A stretch of DNA of 64,000 bases from Bacteroidales bacterium UBA4331 (GCA_002394395.1 DGTR01000004.1:401-64400), one strand, 5' to 3'. Positions 34,053-43,774 are shown, counted from the stretch's first letter. Notes: generated by a model from the sequence alone, not told the origin. Program-made: numbers and translations.

Positions 34053-36731
34053 ATGAAAACAAACCGAATTATTCTCTCAGCCCTTGTGGCACTGTTTACG
34101 CTCAGCGCAAGCGCGCAGCAGGTCAACACGCTCTATTTTCTGGAGAACGCGCCGATGCGTCATACTATCAACCCTGCTTTCCAACCGGTAAGCAAAGGAT
34201 ACATCAACTTCTCTCCGTTAGGATGGATGAGTTTTGGACTCGGAAATAATTCATTGACCGTGAGCGATGTGCTTTTTGTCGATCCCACGACTAAAATGAC
34301 AATCACCCCTCTCCATCCCGATGCAGACAAGCAGAAGTTCCTGAACCAGCTTCGTAGCATGACATATCTTAACGGAGACATGACGATTGGTTTGCTCAAC
34401 ATGGGATTCCGGATTAAAGAGAACGGATTCTTAACCATCGGCATTAACGAACGTTTTGAGATGGGCGAGACGACTCCTAAATCGTTCTTCACTTTCCTCC
34501 TTGACGGAGGTATGAAAGACTTATCCGGCTCAATGAACGTCATCGGTCTCTCTGGTCTGAGCTCGGGAGGTTCATTCTATACGGAGATCGGCGGTGGTTA
34601 TAGCCATAAGATCAATGAGCACTGGACGGTCGGCGGAAAACTGAAAGTGCTCTTAGGAACGGCATATGCCGGCATCAACAACAAGCATCTCAACCTCTAC
34701 GCCAATACGGAAGTGTGGAAAATCGACGGTAATATGCAACTCGATGTAGCCGGACCGATTAACGCAAGTTATCTGGCTGAATATGTCAACGGAAAAACCG
34801 GTAAAGAGATCTACGAAGGCATAAGGGGAGGACAAGGGTCCGAGGCTGAGAAACTGGATATAAACAAGTTGATTGATATCCAGACGAATGGAAATCTGGA
34901 CGTATCGAAACTCCTGGGCATGCTTGCGCCATCCGGCTACGGAGCTGCTTTTGATCTCGGTTTTACGTACAAACCTATTGAGCAACTGCAGATTAGCGCT
35001 GCTATCACCGACTTGGGTTTCATTTATTGGAACAGGGCTACACGGTTTGATTGCCAACTGGACAGCTCTGCTCTCAAATTTGAGGGAGCAGGTCATATCG
35101 AGTATAGCGAATATCTGGACGAGAATAATCAATTCTCCACCCAAAAACTCGGGGACACCTTGGTGAACAACCTGATTAACATGCTGGACGGCGTACGGTT
35201 CGGAGAGGGCAAAAAAAGAGGTTTTGCCCGCATGACCTCTGCGCGTCTCAACGTAGGTGTAGATGCTAACTTCTGGGACAACCGCGTGGGTGTAGGTATC
35301 GTCTCCGCGACCCGCCTGTACAACGCTCGCCTCTACGAGGAGATCACTTTCGGTGTAGCGTTCCGGCCGGTGAACTGGTTCAATATCGCGGCTTCCTACT
35401 CGCTCATGAATAACGGTAAATACAGCAATATCGGTGCCGGTATCGGCTTCATGCCGTACGACGGTATCAACCTCACGCTCGCGCTGGATTATATCCCGAC
35501 GAGTTACGCAGGTCTGCCGCGTGAAGGCCAATCGAAGCTATACGTCCTGCCGGACAAGACAAAGATGATGAACCTCGCCCTCGGCTTCTCTATCTGCTGG
35601 GGTTCCAACCGCCGCGACAAGGATAAAGACGGCGTATGGGATAAGATTGATATGTGTCCTAACACCCCGCGTGGTGTGGACGTAGATAGTGTCGGTTGTC
35701 CGTTAGACGATGATCACGACGGAGTACCTAACTATCTGGATCGTTGTCCGGGTACTCCGGCAGCGGCTATCGGCTTTGTGGACAGCATGGGTTGTGCCTT
35801 GGATTCCGATGGCGATGGTGTAGAGGACTATAAAGATATGTGCCCGAACACGCCTTCTGAAGCCCACGGCAAGATAGATACTATCGGTTGTCCGTTGGAT
35901 ACTGACGGTGACGGTGTACCTGACTACCTCGACGAGTGCCCGAATACGCCTCAAGCAGCTTACGGCAAGATTGATGCCAAGGGTTGTCCGATGGATACCG
36001 ACGGCGATGGTGTACCTGACTACCTTGACGAGTGTCCCGGCACGCCGGAAGAAGCACACTCCACGGTAGATGAGAAAGGTTGCCCGATAGATAGTGATGG
36101 TGACGGTGTACCTGACTACCTCGACGAGTGCCCGCATACGCCGGAGGCTGCACGCGGACACGTGGATAATAAGGGATGTGAACTCGATAGCGACGGCGAT
36201 GGAGTACCCGACTACCAAGACGAGTGCCCGGCTGTAGCAGGAACAAAAGCTAACAAGGGTTGTCCGGAACTCAAACGTGAGGTACGCCAACTCCTGCAGA
36301 AAGCGATGCAAGGTATCGAGTTCGAGACCGGCAAATCGACCATCAAGAAGAAATCCTTCCCGCTGCTCGACAAGATTGCGAACATCTTCATCGAGAACGC
36401 TAACTACGTCATCGAGGTACAGGGTCATACCGACAACACCGGTAAGGCAGAGATGAACCGCAAGCTCTCGCAACAACGTGCAGACGCGGTAAAGAACTAC
36501 CTCGCTAAGAAAGGTGTAGAAGCAAGCCGCATGACGGCTGTCGGTTATGGTCAGGAAGTACCTATCGCTGACAACAAGACAAGTGCCGGCCGTCAGAAGA
36601 ACCGCCGCGTTGAGTTCAAGATTACTTTCGAAGAAGTACATGTCGAGACCATCCTTGACCATGCAGATGAATCTGAGGAAGAATCAGAAGAGGAAGTATC
36701 CGAAGAGGAAGAATCAGAAGAGGAAGAATAA
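34053..36731 (+). CDS. DUF5723 barrel fused to TSP3 calcium repeats and OmpA domain
   Basis: 892 residues; signal peptide MKTNRIILSALVALFTLSASA. Residues about 22-515 are DUF5723-like (VNTLYFLENAPMRHTINPAF, FSPLGWMSFGLGNNSL), an outer-membrane beta-barrel type. Seven thrombospondin type 3 repeats (DGDGVPDYLDEC type, about residues 526-735) bind calcium in known relatives and act as a stiff spacer. The OmpA peptidoglycan-binding domain follows (FETGKSTI, VIEVQGHTDNTGKAEMNRKL, NRRVEF). The last 30 residues are almost all Glu/Ser. The protein probably links the outer membrane to peptidoglycan and pairs with the upstream lipoprotein. Confidence 0.9.
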   Translation: MKTNRIILSALVALFTLSASAQQVNTLYFLENAPMRHTINPAFQPVSKGYINFSPLGWMSFGLGNNSLTVSDVLFVDPTTKMTITPLHPDADKQKFLNQLRSMTYLNGDMTIGLLNMGFRIKENGFLTIGINERFEMGETTPKSFFTFLLDGGMKDLSGSMNVIGLSGLSSGGSFYTEIGGGYSHKINEHWTVGGKLKVLLGTAYAGINNKHLNLYANTEVWKIDGNMQLDVAGPINASYLAEYVNGKTGKEIYEGIRGGQGSEAEKLDINKLIDIQTNGNLDVSKLLGMLAPSGYGAAFDLGFTYKPIEQLQISAAITDLGFIYWNRATRFDCQLDSSALKFEGAGHIEYSEYLDENNQFSTQKLGDTLVNNLINMLDGVRFGEGKKRGFARMTSARLNVGVDANFWDNRVGVGIVSATRLYNARLYEEITFGVAFRPVNWFNIAASYSLMNNGKYSNIGAGIGFMPYDGINLTLALDYIPTSYAGLPREGQSKLYVLPDKTKMMNLALGFSICWGSNRRDKDKDGVWDKIDMCPNTPRGVDVDSVGCPLDDDHDGVPNYLDRCPGTPAAAIGFVDSMGCALDSDGDGVEDYKDMCPNTPSEAHGKIDTIGCPLDTDGDGVPDYLDECPNTPQAAYGKIDAKGCPMDTDGDGVPDYLDECPGTPEEAHSTVDEKGCPIDSDGDGVPDYLDECPHTPEAARGHVDNKGCELDSDGDGVPDYQDECPAVAGTKANKGCPELKREVRQLLQKAMQGIEFETGKSTIKKKSFPLLDKIANIFIENANYVIEVQGHTDNTGKAEMNRKLSQQRADAVKNYLAKKGVEASRMTAVGYGQEVPIADNKTSAGRQKNRRVEFKITFEEVHVETILDHADESEEESEEEVSEEEESEEEE
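35629..36265 (+). repeat. Seven TSP3 repeats, about 100 nt unit
   Basis: Repeats 4 to 6 (around 35905, 36000 and 36095) are nearly identical at DNA level across the DGDGVPDYLDEC codons, so copy number could change by recombination. Confidence 0.8.
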
Positions 36732-36770
36732 ACAACAAACAAACATACAAACTAAAAAAAACTTTTCATT

Positions 36771-37490
36771 ATGGGACGCGCTTTTGAATACAGAAAAGCA
36801 ACTAAATTAAAACGCTGGGGACACATGTCCCGCACATTCACCAAGTTAGGCAAAGAAATCACTATCGCTGCCCGTGAGGGTGGTCCGGATCCTGATTCGA
36901 ACCCTCGTCTGCGTGCGTTGATCCAACAATGCAAGCGCGAGAATATGCCGAAGGATAACATCGACCGCGCCATCAAGAAAGCGACCGATAAGTCTTCCGA
37001 GGGCTATAAGGAGATCAACTACGAAGGCTACGGACCGCACGGCATCGCGATCTTCATCGAGACCGCTACCGACAACCATATGCGTACGGTGGCTAACATC
37101 CGCTCCTACTTCACCAAGTTCGGCGGCACCCTCGGTACACAGGGCTCTCTGCAGTTCCTCTTCGACCGCAAGGCGTGCTTCACCGTCACCATGAAAGACG
37201 GCATCGACCTGGACGAACTCGAGCTCGAGCTCATCGACTTCGGCGTAGAGGAACTCGGCGTGGATGAGGAGGAGAACACTATCGTCATCTATTCGGACTT
37301 CAACGAGGCGATCAACATGCAGAAATACCTCGAGGAGAACGGCTTTGAGATCCAGTCTATCGAGTTTGTACGCATCCCCAACGACACGAAAGAGCTCACC
37401 GACGAACAACGCGAGTCCGTACAGAAACTCATCGACAAGATCGAGGAGGACGAGGACGTACAGAACGTTTTCACCAATATGGCGGAATAA
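36771..37490 (+). CDS. yebC: YebC/PmpR family protein
   Basis: 239 residues matching the family along its full length: MGRAFEYRKATKLKRWGHMS, FTKLGKEITIAAREGGPDPD, NPRLRALIQQCKRENMPKDNI, YEGYGPHGIAIFIE and ANIRSYFTKFGGTLGTQGSL. Members act as DNA-binding regulators or, as shown for some, in relief of ribosome stalling; either is possible here. It lies 39 bases after the OmpA gene with no obvious promoter. rsmG follows 50 bases downstream. Confidence 0.95.
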   Translation: MGRAFEYRKATKLKRWGHMSRTFTKLGKEITIAAREGGPDPDSNPRLRALIQQCKRENMPKDNIDRAIKKATDKSSEGYKEINYEGYGPHGIAIFIETATDNHMRTVANIRSYFTKFGGTLGTQGSLQFLFDRKACFTVTMKDGIDLDELELELIDFGVEELGVDEEENTIVIYSDFNEAINMQKYLEENGFEIQSIEFVRIPNDTKELTDEQRESVQKLIDKIEEDEDVQNVFTNMAE

Positions 37491-37540
37491 ACGCCGCAGG
37501 CACTAAACGTGCTAAGCACAATAAACGCGAAGCAATAAAC

Positions 37541-38158
37541 ATGACAATAATCGAAGATTATTTTCATCTCTCTGCCCGCCAGGCTGAGCAGTTTGCTCAG
37601 CTTGACGGGCTCTATCGTGATTGGAACGGTAAGATCAACGTCATCTCCCGCAAGGATATCGACAACCTCTACGAGCACCACGTGCTCCATTCCTTGGCGA
37701 TCGCGAAGCTCTTGCCTTTCCAACCCGGTAGCACTATCCTTGACGTCGGTACCGGTGGTGGCTTCCCCGGTATCCCTTTAGCTATCCTTTTTCCCGAATG
37801 CCGCTTTACCTTGATTGACTCCATCGGAAAGAAGATCAAGGTCGCTACGGAGGTCGCTACGGCACTCGGGCTGACCAACGTCGTCTGCAAGCAGGAACGC
37901 GCAGAGGAGGAGAAGCAGAAGTTTGATTTCGTCGTCTCACGCGCCGTCATGCCCCTACCCGACCTGGTCAAACTGGTGCGGAAGAATATCTCTTCCTCCT
38001 ACCGCAACGCCGTGCCCAACGGCATCGTCGTCCTCAAAGGTGGCGACCTCAGAGAAGAACTGCGGCCCTTCAAGGACGCAGAAGTAACGCCTTGTAGCAC
38101 TTTTTTTAAAAATAATATTTGGTTCGATAACAAATATGTAATATATTTACCCTTCTAG
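37541..38158 (+). CDS. rsmG: 16S rRNA (guanine-527-N7)-methyltransferase RsmG
   Basis: 205 residues. FHLSARQAEQFAQLDGLYRDWNGKINVISRKD at the N-terminus, SAM-binding ILDVGTGGGFPGIPLAI, then FDFVVSRAVMPLPDL and GIVVLKGGDL. It is the N7 methyltransferase for the 530 loop of 16S rRNA. The final residues LPF and the TAG stop come from the first nine bases of a dispersed repeat (38150-38199), so a repeat insertion has set the 3' end. Confidence 0.95.
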   Translation: MTIIEDYFHLSARQAEQFAQLDGLYRDWNGKINVISRKDIDNLYEHHVLHSLAIAKLLPFQPGSTILDVGTGGGFPGIPLAILFPECRFTLIDSIGKKIKVATEVATALGLTNVVCKQERAEEEKQKFDFVVSRAVMPLPDLVKLVRKNISSSYRNAVPNGIVVLKGGDLREELRPFKDAEVTPCSTFFKNNIWFDNKYVIYLPF

Positions 38159-38199
38159 GCGGAGGCCGCTCCTCCCGTTTGTCGGGAGGACGCTCCGGG
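38150..38199 (+). repeat. REP-like palindromic repeat, copy A
   Basis: Begins CCCTTCTAGGCGGAGGCCGC and carries a CTCCCG/CGGGAG hairpin with a short loop, ending CGCTCCGGG. Its first 28 bases are identical to the minus strand of copy B at 43688-43661. It overlaps the rsmG stop codon. Confidence 0.88.
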
Positions 38200-38251
38200 T
38201 TCGAAACAAAACAGGTGATCTACCTGCCATTATAAATTTTGCTATTAGATT

Positions 38252-39892
38252 ATGACCAAGCATTATCTGAACTATCTGACATCCGTCATGTCGCATCAAT
38301 GGAACGACGCGGCGCTGACCGATTATAATGAGAATCATGAGTATAGTTTTGGCGAGTTGGCCATCGAGATGCTGCGCCTGCGTGTGCTCTTTGAGCAGCT
38401 GGGTATCCACCCGGGCGATAAGATTGCCCTTGCCGGACGAAACTGCGCTAACTGGGCGGTAGCCTACCTTGCTATCGCGGCGTATGAAGGCGTCTGCGTC
38501 AGCATCCTACAGGACTTCACCGCCGAGGATATCAACCACCTTCTCGACCACTCAGATAGCTCGATGCTCTTTGTCGGACCCTACGTCTGGAAAGAGCTGC
38601 AGCACCAGACGATGCCGTCCAAACTGAAGGCGGCTGTCTCCTTGCAGGACTGGTCACCGCTCTACCAAGCGGAAGGAATCAAAGTGCCTGCCAAGGAAGC
38701 GATCGACAAGCTCTTCAAAGCCAAATACCCGCAAGGTGTCGAGCCCGAAGATATCTCCTTCACCGCCGATCCCGACAAGCTCTCCCTCATCAACTATACC
38801 TCCGGCTCTACCGGCAGCCCCAAGGGCGTCATGCTTAACGGCCGCTCGCTCAGTAACAACGTCGAGGTCGGGATGAAGATGCTGCCCGTCGATCCGGGAC
38901 AACGACTCGTCTCCATGCTCCCCCTCGCGCACATGTTCGGCCAGATATGCGAGCTGCTCTACCCCCTTTGCTCAGGGACGCATATCTATTTCCTGACCAA
39001 GAGCCCTACCCCGTCCATCCTGCTCAAAGCCCTCAACGACGTGCAGCCGTACCTGGTAGTCACCGTGCCGCTGGTCATTGAGAAGATCTACAAGCAGAAA
39101 CTCGACCCCACGCTCTCTAAATGGGCGATCCGCTCTTTCTGGTACGTGCCCATCATCGGCGATTTCCTCAAGAGCCGCGTCAAGAGCGGACTGAGGAACG
39201 CTTTCGGAGGCAAGCTGCGGTACTTCATCTGCGGTGGTGCGGCGATGAACCCCGTCGTGGAGAAATGTCTCATGGATATCCATTTCCCGCTCTCTATCGG
39301 TTACGGCATGACCGAATGCGGACCCCTCATCGGTGGTAACCCGCCGAAATACTTCAAAGCCCGTACGGGAGGCGTGCCGGTGATGAATATGCAGGTCAAG
39401 ATCGACAACCCCAACGACGCCGGTATCGGCGAGATACTCGTCAAGGGAGAGAACGTCATGCTCGGTTACTACAAGAACGAAGAGGCTACCAAAGCCGCCT
39501 TTACCGAAGACGGATGGCTGCGGACTGGCGACTTGGGAAGGCTCGACAAGAAGCAGAATATCTATATCAAAGGACGTTGTAAGACGATGTTCCTCGGTGC
39601 GTCAGGTCAGAATATCTACCCCGAGGAGATCGAGGACAAACTCAATAACCAGGAGGCGGTCGGCGAGTCGCTTATCGTTGAGCGTGAGGGCAAACTTGTG
39701 GCACTCGTCTTCCCCGATGAGACGCTCACCAAACGCATGTCTTTCGAGGAGATCCAGCAACTCATGAAGCAGAACCTCGAGAAGCTCAACCACCTCATCC
39801 CCTCCTACAGCAAGGTCTCGAACATCGAAGTGCAGGACAAACCCTTTGAGAAAACTCCCAAACGCTCCATCAAACGTTTCCTGTACAAATAA
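38252..39892 (+). CDS. AMP-binding long-chain acyl-CoA ligase family enzyme
   Basis: 546 residues. The ATP-binding P-loop is YTSGSTGSPKGV, followed by PLAHMFGQ, GYGMTECGPLIGG, the TGDLG motif and KTMFLGASGQNIYPEEIED with the C-terminal domain Lys in KTPKRSIKRFLY. This is the adenylate-forming class that activates fatty acids as acyl-AMP and then acyl-CoA. Chain-length preference is not readable. It follows rsmG after repeat copy A. The DMT transporter gene lies 45 bases downstream across a heptamer run. Confidence 0.9.
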   Translation: MTKHYLNYLTSVMSHQWNDAALTDYNENHEYSFGELAIEMLRLRVLFEQLGIHPGDKIALAGRNCANWAVAYLAIAAYEGVCVSILQDFTAEDINHLLDHSDSSMLFVGPYVWKELQHQTMPSKLKAAVSLQDWSPLYQAEGIKVPAKEAIDKLFKAKYPQGVEPEDISFTADPDKLSLINYTSGSTGSPKGVMLNGRSLSNNVEVGMKMLPVDPGQRLVSMLPLAHMFGQICELLYPLCSGTHIYFLTKSPTPSILLKALNDVQPYLVVTVPLVIEKIYKQKLDPTLSKWAIRSFWYVPIIGDFLKSRVKSGLRNAFGGKLRYFICGGAAMNPVVEKCLMDIHFPLSIGYGMTECGPLIGGNPPKYFKARTGGVPVMNMQVKIDNPNDAGIGEILVKGENVMLGYYKNEEATKAAFTEDGWLRTGDLGRLDKKQNIYIKGRCKTMFLGASGQNIYPEEIEDKLNNQEAVGESLIVEREGKLVALVFPDETLTKRMSFEEIQQLMKQNLEKLNHLIPSYSKVSNIEVQDKPFEKTPKRSIKRFLYK

Positions 39893-39893
39893 C

Positions 39894-39933
39894 CAATTAT
39901 CAATTGTCAATTATCAATTATCAATTGTCAATT
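39894..39933. repeat. TCAATTG/TCAATTA heptamer run
   Basis: Five heptamers between the acyl-CoA ligase and DMT transporter genes; same unit as at 23270-23303. Confidence 0.9.
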
Positions 39934-39937
39934 ATAA

Positions 39938-40855
39938 ATGACCTGGGTCATTTTAGCCTTTCTTTCCGCCCTCTGCTTAGGGTTCTATGACATCAGCAAG
40001 AAGGTAGCTCTGCGCGATGGCTCGGTGGTCGATGTCCTGACCGCCAGTGTCCTCATCTCTTCGTGCATCCTGCTCGTCCCCCTGCTACTCTCCCGTCTCG
40101 CACCGTCAATGATGACTGAGACGGCTTTTTTCGTGCCGACGCTCGATCTCCGCGGCCACCTGCTGACTGTCCTCAAATCGGTGATCGTCCTCAGCTCCTG
40201 GCTCTGCGCCTATCTCGCGCTCAAGCACCTCCCTATCTCTATCGTCAGCCCTTGGCAGGCGACACGACCTATGTGGACGCTCATCGGCGCGATGCTCATC
40301 TTCGGCGAACGCCTCAACCCCTGGCAGTGGATCGGCGTCCTCCTCGCCATCGGCAGTATCTTCCTCTTTCAACTTTCTTCTTCCGACTTTCGACTTTCGA
40401 CTTTGAGCAGGCCTCGCCTGCGGTCTAACTACTACCTCGCCCTCGCGCTGGCGATCATCATCGGTGCCGGCTCCGGGCTGTACGACAAGTATATCATGCG
40501 CCTCTACGACCATAACGCCGTGCAGGTGTATTATACGCTCTATCAGGCGGTGATGATGATTATCTTCTGTTACATCCACCATCGCCGCCACCCCTCGTCA
40601 CCGGGTTTTCACATCACCCGTCTCCTGCCCGTAGCCCTCATCTCTGTCTTCCTCGTCATCAGCGATAACGTCTATATGTTAGCGCTGCAGGACCCGGATT
40701 CGATGATCGCCGTCGTCTCCACCATCCGCCGCGGAGGGACGGTCATCGGCTTCGCCTATGGGCTCATCTTCCTAAAAGAAAAGGACCCTTATAAAAAGGT
40801 CCTTTGCATGCTCGGCATCCTCGCCGGCCTCATCTGCCTCGCCCTCGGCTCATAG
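39938..40855 (+). CDS. EamA/DMT-family membrane transporter
   Basis: 305 residues with about ten hydrophobic segments in two EamA-like halves (WVILAFLSALCLGFYDISKK at the start, LGILAGLICLALGS at the end). SIVSPWQATRPMWTLIGAML and GERLNPWQWIGVLLAI are typical of drug/metabolite transporter family members. Substrate unknown. A CGACTTT heptamer run (40384-40406) adds the soluble loop SSDFRLSTLSRPRLRS between the halves. A TIR-bounded repeat element begins 10 bases after the stop. Confidence 0.85.
   Translation: MTWVILAFLSALCLGFYDISKKVALRDGSVVDVLTASVLISSCILLVPLLLSRLAPSMMTETAFFVPTLDLRGHLLTVLKSVIVLSSWLCAYLALKHLPISIVSPWQATRPMWTLIGAMLIFGERLNPWQWIGVLLAIGSIFLFQLSSSDFRLSTLSRPRLRSNYYLALALAIIIGAGSGLYDKYIMRLYDHNAVQVYYTLYQAVMMIIFCYIHHRRHPSSPGFHITRLLPVALISVFLVISDNVYMLALQDPDSMIAVVSTIRRGGTVIGFAYGLIFLKEKDPYKKVLCMLGILAGLICLALGS
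40384..40406. repeat. CGACTTT heptamer run in the DMT transporter gene
   Basis: Three exact CGACTTT units in frame in the central loop. Confidence 0.85.
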
Positions 40856-40865
40856 TATTTTTTTT

Positions 40866-41289
40866 ATCGAAAATGCGCAGCCTACCGAGCCTGATGGCTC
40901 TCGCGCCCAAGGACATGTAAGCCGATTAGTAAGCAAGCTTCCTATCGTCCTCCATGCCCTCGGTCTCAATCGATTGCCTTGATAGGCATCGATTGGCTGC
41001 TCACAAAAATACGGGATTGCATCCCTCACAAAAATAAAGAAAATAACCATGCGGAGCGTAGGATTTATTGGTTGTCCATAATGCCCCAAAACAATCCAAA
41101 AAAAATCAATAAAAATTATTTTCTTAATTTTTGTGAGCGATAGCGCATTTTCGGAAGGCGGTAGTACGGCACTATCGAGTGCCGGACGTAGCGGGGCTAC
41201 GGGGCGGCAGAACGAGGAGCTCGCTCATCGGGCAGACGAACCGGAGTCACGTAAAGGCGCATCAAGCGCCGTACCGCCGCATTTTCGAT
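40866..41289 (+). mobile_element. TIR-bounded 424-bp repeat element, copy 1 (MITE-like)
   Basis: Ends are exact inverted ATCGAAAATGCG. The interior is non-coding and shares several blocks with the reverse complement of 44209-44717: CTGCT(C/T)ACAAAAATACGGG, ACAAAAATAAAGAAAATA, AATTTTTGTGAGCG, and GGCACTATC then GTGCCGGAC. A third copy of the end sequence (GCGCATTTTCG) occurs internally near 41140. The blocks contain small palindromes. No transposase is inside and no target duplication is obvious. It fills the whole 40856-41308 gap, 20 bases from the hppA stop. Confidence 0.75.
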
Positions 41290-41308
41290 TTCCTGCCTAA
41301 CCCCCAAA

Positions 41309-43522
41309 CTACAGCAAGTGCCAACTTACCGTCAGTCCCGCCATGACGATACTGACCATCGACATCAGCTTGATGAGGATATTCAGACTCGGGCCGCTCG
41401 TGTCTTTGAACGGGTCACCTACGGTGTCGCCGACGACGGTCGCCTTATGGCAATCGCTGCCCTTGCCGCCGAAATGACCTTCCTCCACATATTTCTTTGC
41501 GTTATCCCAAGCGCCGCCGGCGTTCGCCATGAACACGGCTAATACGAATCCCGTCGCCAGACCGCCGATGAGCAGTCCTAACACGCCTGCTACGCCCAGT
41601 ACCAGACCCGTGATGATCGGTACGATGATCGCGAGGAGCGACGGCAGCAGCATCTCGTGCTGCGCACCCTTGGTGGAGATAGCTACGCACCGTGCGTAGT
41701 CCGGATCGGCCTTACCTTCGAGGATACCTTTGATCGTCTGGAACTGCCGCCGCACCTCCTCTACCATCTTCTGCGCCGCACGGCCTACTGCGTTCATCGT
41801 CAGGCCACAGAACAAGAACGCCATCATCGAGCCGATGAAGATACCTACCAGCACGATCGGGTTCATCAGATTGACGTTATAGGCGTCCATGAAATCTACC
41901 AACGTCGCTTTCGCTGCCTCTACCCCGTTCGGTAATGCTTCGCCCGTACGGATGAGCGCTATCTTGATCTCCTCGACATACGATGCCAAGAGCGCCAACG
42001 CAGTCAGCGCAGCACTACCGATGGCAAAACCTTTTCCCGTCGCTGCTGTCGTGTTGCCCAGTGCATCCAACGCGTCCGTACGCTGTCTGACCTCGGCAGG
42101 CAGACCGCTCATCTCCGCGTTACCGCCGGCGTTGTCGGCGATAGGACCGTAAGCGTCAGTAGCCAAGGTGATTCCCAAGGTCGAGAGCATTCCTACCGCC
42201 GCGATGCCGATACCGTACAGACCCATACTCAGGTTCGCCGCGCTGAACTCTACATGGAAGCCGTTCGCACAGAGGTACGCCAAGATGATCGCCACCCCTA
42301 CCGTGATCACCGGCACAGCCGTCGAGAGCATGCCTAAGCCCAGACCGCTGATGATCACCGTCGCCGGACCCGTCTGAGAACTCTCGCTCACTTTCTGCGT
42401 AGGCTTATAGCTCTGCGAGGTGTAGTACTCCGTGCTCTGACCGATGATCACGCCGGCGAGCAGTCCCACTACTACCGACAAACTCACCTGCCACCACAGA
42501 CTCGTCTCCGTGCCGAAGAGCCAGGCGAAGATGCCGAACGTCACCGCCGCTATCAGTACCGCAGACGTGTTCGTACCTATCGCCAACGCCCGCAGCAGCT
42601 CTTTCATGCCCGCGTCCTCTTTGGTCTTTACCAGATAGATGCCGATGATACTCAGCAGCACGCCGCACGCCGCTATCAGCGACGGAGCCAAGACCGCCTT
42701 CATCTGCATCCCTTCTACCGCTGCACCGGCAAAAGCAGACGCACCTAACGCCATCGTCGCAAGGATCGAACCGGCGTAACTCTCATACAGGTCCGCACCC
42801 ATACCCGCTACGTCACCTACGTTGTCGCCTACGTTATCCGCGATCGTCGCAGGGTTACGCGGGTCGTCCTCCGGGATGTTATACTCGGTCTTACCTACGA
42901 GGTCGGCACCTACGTCCGCAGCCTTCGTGTAGATACCGCCGCCCACGCGGGCAAAGAGCGCCTGCGTCGAGGCACCCATACCGAACGTCAACATCGTCGT
43001 CGTGATAGTGATAAGGTCCGCGTCCGCGCCTACGAGCGCGAGCAGACCCGTCTTCTGCAGGATCAGGAACCATCCGGAGATGTCCAGCAACGCCAGTCCG
43101 ACCACCGTCAGACCCATCACCGCGCCGCTGCGGAAGGCTACCTGCAGACCCGCGTTCAGCGTCTGACGAGCCGCGTTAGCCGTGCGGGCTGACGCATACG
43201 TCGCCGTCTTCATGCCGAAGAATCCCGCCAGACCCGAGAAGAAACCGCCCGTCAGGAATGCAAACCAGACGATACCGTTCTGCAGGTTGAAATACGCCAT
43301 TACGGCAAAGACAACCGCCAGTACCACAAAGACGATCGTCACTACTTTGTACTGTTGTTTGAGATAAGCCATCGCTCCTTTACGAACGTGCGAAGCGATC
43401 TTCTTCATCAGCTCGGTGCCTTCCTCTTTTCCTAACATCCAACGGTAGAAATAATAGGCGAATCCGAGCGCTAAAACCGATGCCGCCAGAACGACGTACA
43501 TCAAGGTAGTTACATCACTCAT
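41309..43522 (-). CDS. hppA: Membrane-bound cation-pumping pyrophosphatase
   Basis: 737 residues, about 16 membrane segments. Catalytic loops: DVGADLVGKTEYNIPEDDPR with NPATIADNVGDNVGD, and GGAWDNAKKYVE followed by HKATVVGDTVGDPFKDTSGP. The GNTTAATGKG motif has Ala where potassium-independent enzymes have Lys, so the enzyme should be K+-dependent; such pumps in Bacteroides relatives move Na+ or both Na+ and H+. It uses PPi hydrolysis to build an ion gradient at the inner membrane. A strong promoter lies 50-80 bases upstream. It stands alone between two repeat elements. Confidence 0.95.
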   Translation of the reverse strand: MSDVTTLMYVVLAASVLALGFAYYFYRWMLGKEEGTELMKKIASHVRKGAMAYLKQQYKVVTIVFVVLAVVFAVMAYFNLQNGIVWFAFLTGGFFSGLAGFFGMKTATYASARTANAARQTLNAGLQVAFRSGAVMGLTVVGLALLDISGWFLILQKTGLLALVGADADLITITTTMLTFGMGASTQALFARVGGGIYTKAADVGADLVGKTEYNIPEDDPRNPATIADNVGDNVGDVAGMGADLYESYAGSILATMALGASAFAGAAVEGMQMKAVLAPSLIAACGVLLSIIGIYLVKTKEDAGMKELLRALAIGTNTSAVLIAAVTFGIFAWLFGTETSLWWQVSLSVVVGLLAGVIIGQSTEYYTSQSYKPTQKVSESSQTGPATVIISGLGLGMLSTAVPVITVGVAIILAYLCANGFHVEFSAANLSMGLYGIGIAAVGMLSTLGITLATDAYGPIADNAGGNAEMSGLPAEVRQRTDALDALGNTTAATGKGFAIGSAALTALALLASYVEEIKIALIRTGEALPNGVEAAKATLVDFMDAYNVNLMNPIVLVGIFIGSMMAFLFCGLTMNAVGRAAQKMVEEVRRQFQTIKGILEGKADPDYARCVAISTKGAQHEMLLPSLLAIIVPIITGLVLGVAGVLGLLIGGLATGFVLAVFMANAGGAWDNAKKYVEEGHFGGKGSDCHKATVVGDTVGDPFKDTSGPSLNILIKLMSMVSIVMAGLTVSWHLL

Positions 43523-43570
43523 AGATTTGTGTTTTTATGTATTAGATTTTGTGTTTTTCTAATTTCGCTG

Positions 43571-43602
43571 CAAAGGTACAAAAAATTTAGCATATGTGCA
43601 AA
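43571..43602 (-). promoter_or_regulatory. Promoter of hppA
   Basis: Minus strand TTTGCACATATG (-33, from 43602) and TACCTTTG (-7, 43578-43571), 24 nt apart. Confidence 0.85.
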
Positions 43603-43626
43603 TAAATTTGCTTTTTTGCCCCTTTT

Positions 43627-43688
43627 TTTTCTTTTGCCCCGGAGCGTCCTCCCGTTGAAGCGGGAGGAGCGGCCTCCGCCTAGAAGGG
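43627..43688 (-). repeat. REP-like palindromic repeat, copy B; left inverted end of the accessory island
   Basis: Bases 43627-43661 are an exact 35-nt inverted match to 52114-52148 (outer end TTTTCTTTTGCCCCGG). Bases 43661-43688 match copy A. The unit contains a CCTCCCG/CGGGAGG hairpin. It separates the island from the hppA promoter. Confidence 0.9.
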
Positions 43689-43708
43689 TTTTTTTTTCTT
43701 TTGCCCCC

Positions 43709-43749
43709 TAAAAAATAAAAGCGCTCCCCCGTGAGTAAGGGGGAGCGCT
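43709..43749 (-). terminator. Intrinsic terminator of the small-gene cassette
   Basis: Minus strand: an 11-bp stem AGCGCTCCCCC/GGGGGAGCGCT with an 8-base loop, followed by TTTTATTTTTT. It lies 26 bases past the stop of the 43775-44155 gene. Confidence 0.9.
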
Positions 43750-43774
43750 CGTTGGCGGTTGTCAGCCGCGGGGA

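Noticed and set aside
38215..38252. Promoter for the acyl-CoA ligase gene at TAAATTTTG
   Set aside because: Spacing inside the -7 element is off by one and no -33 element is found at the expected distance.
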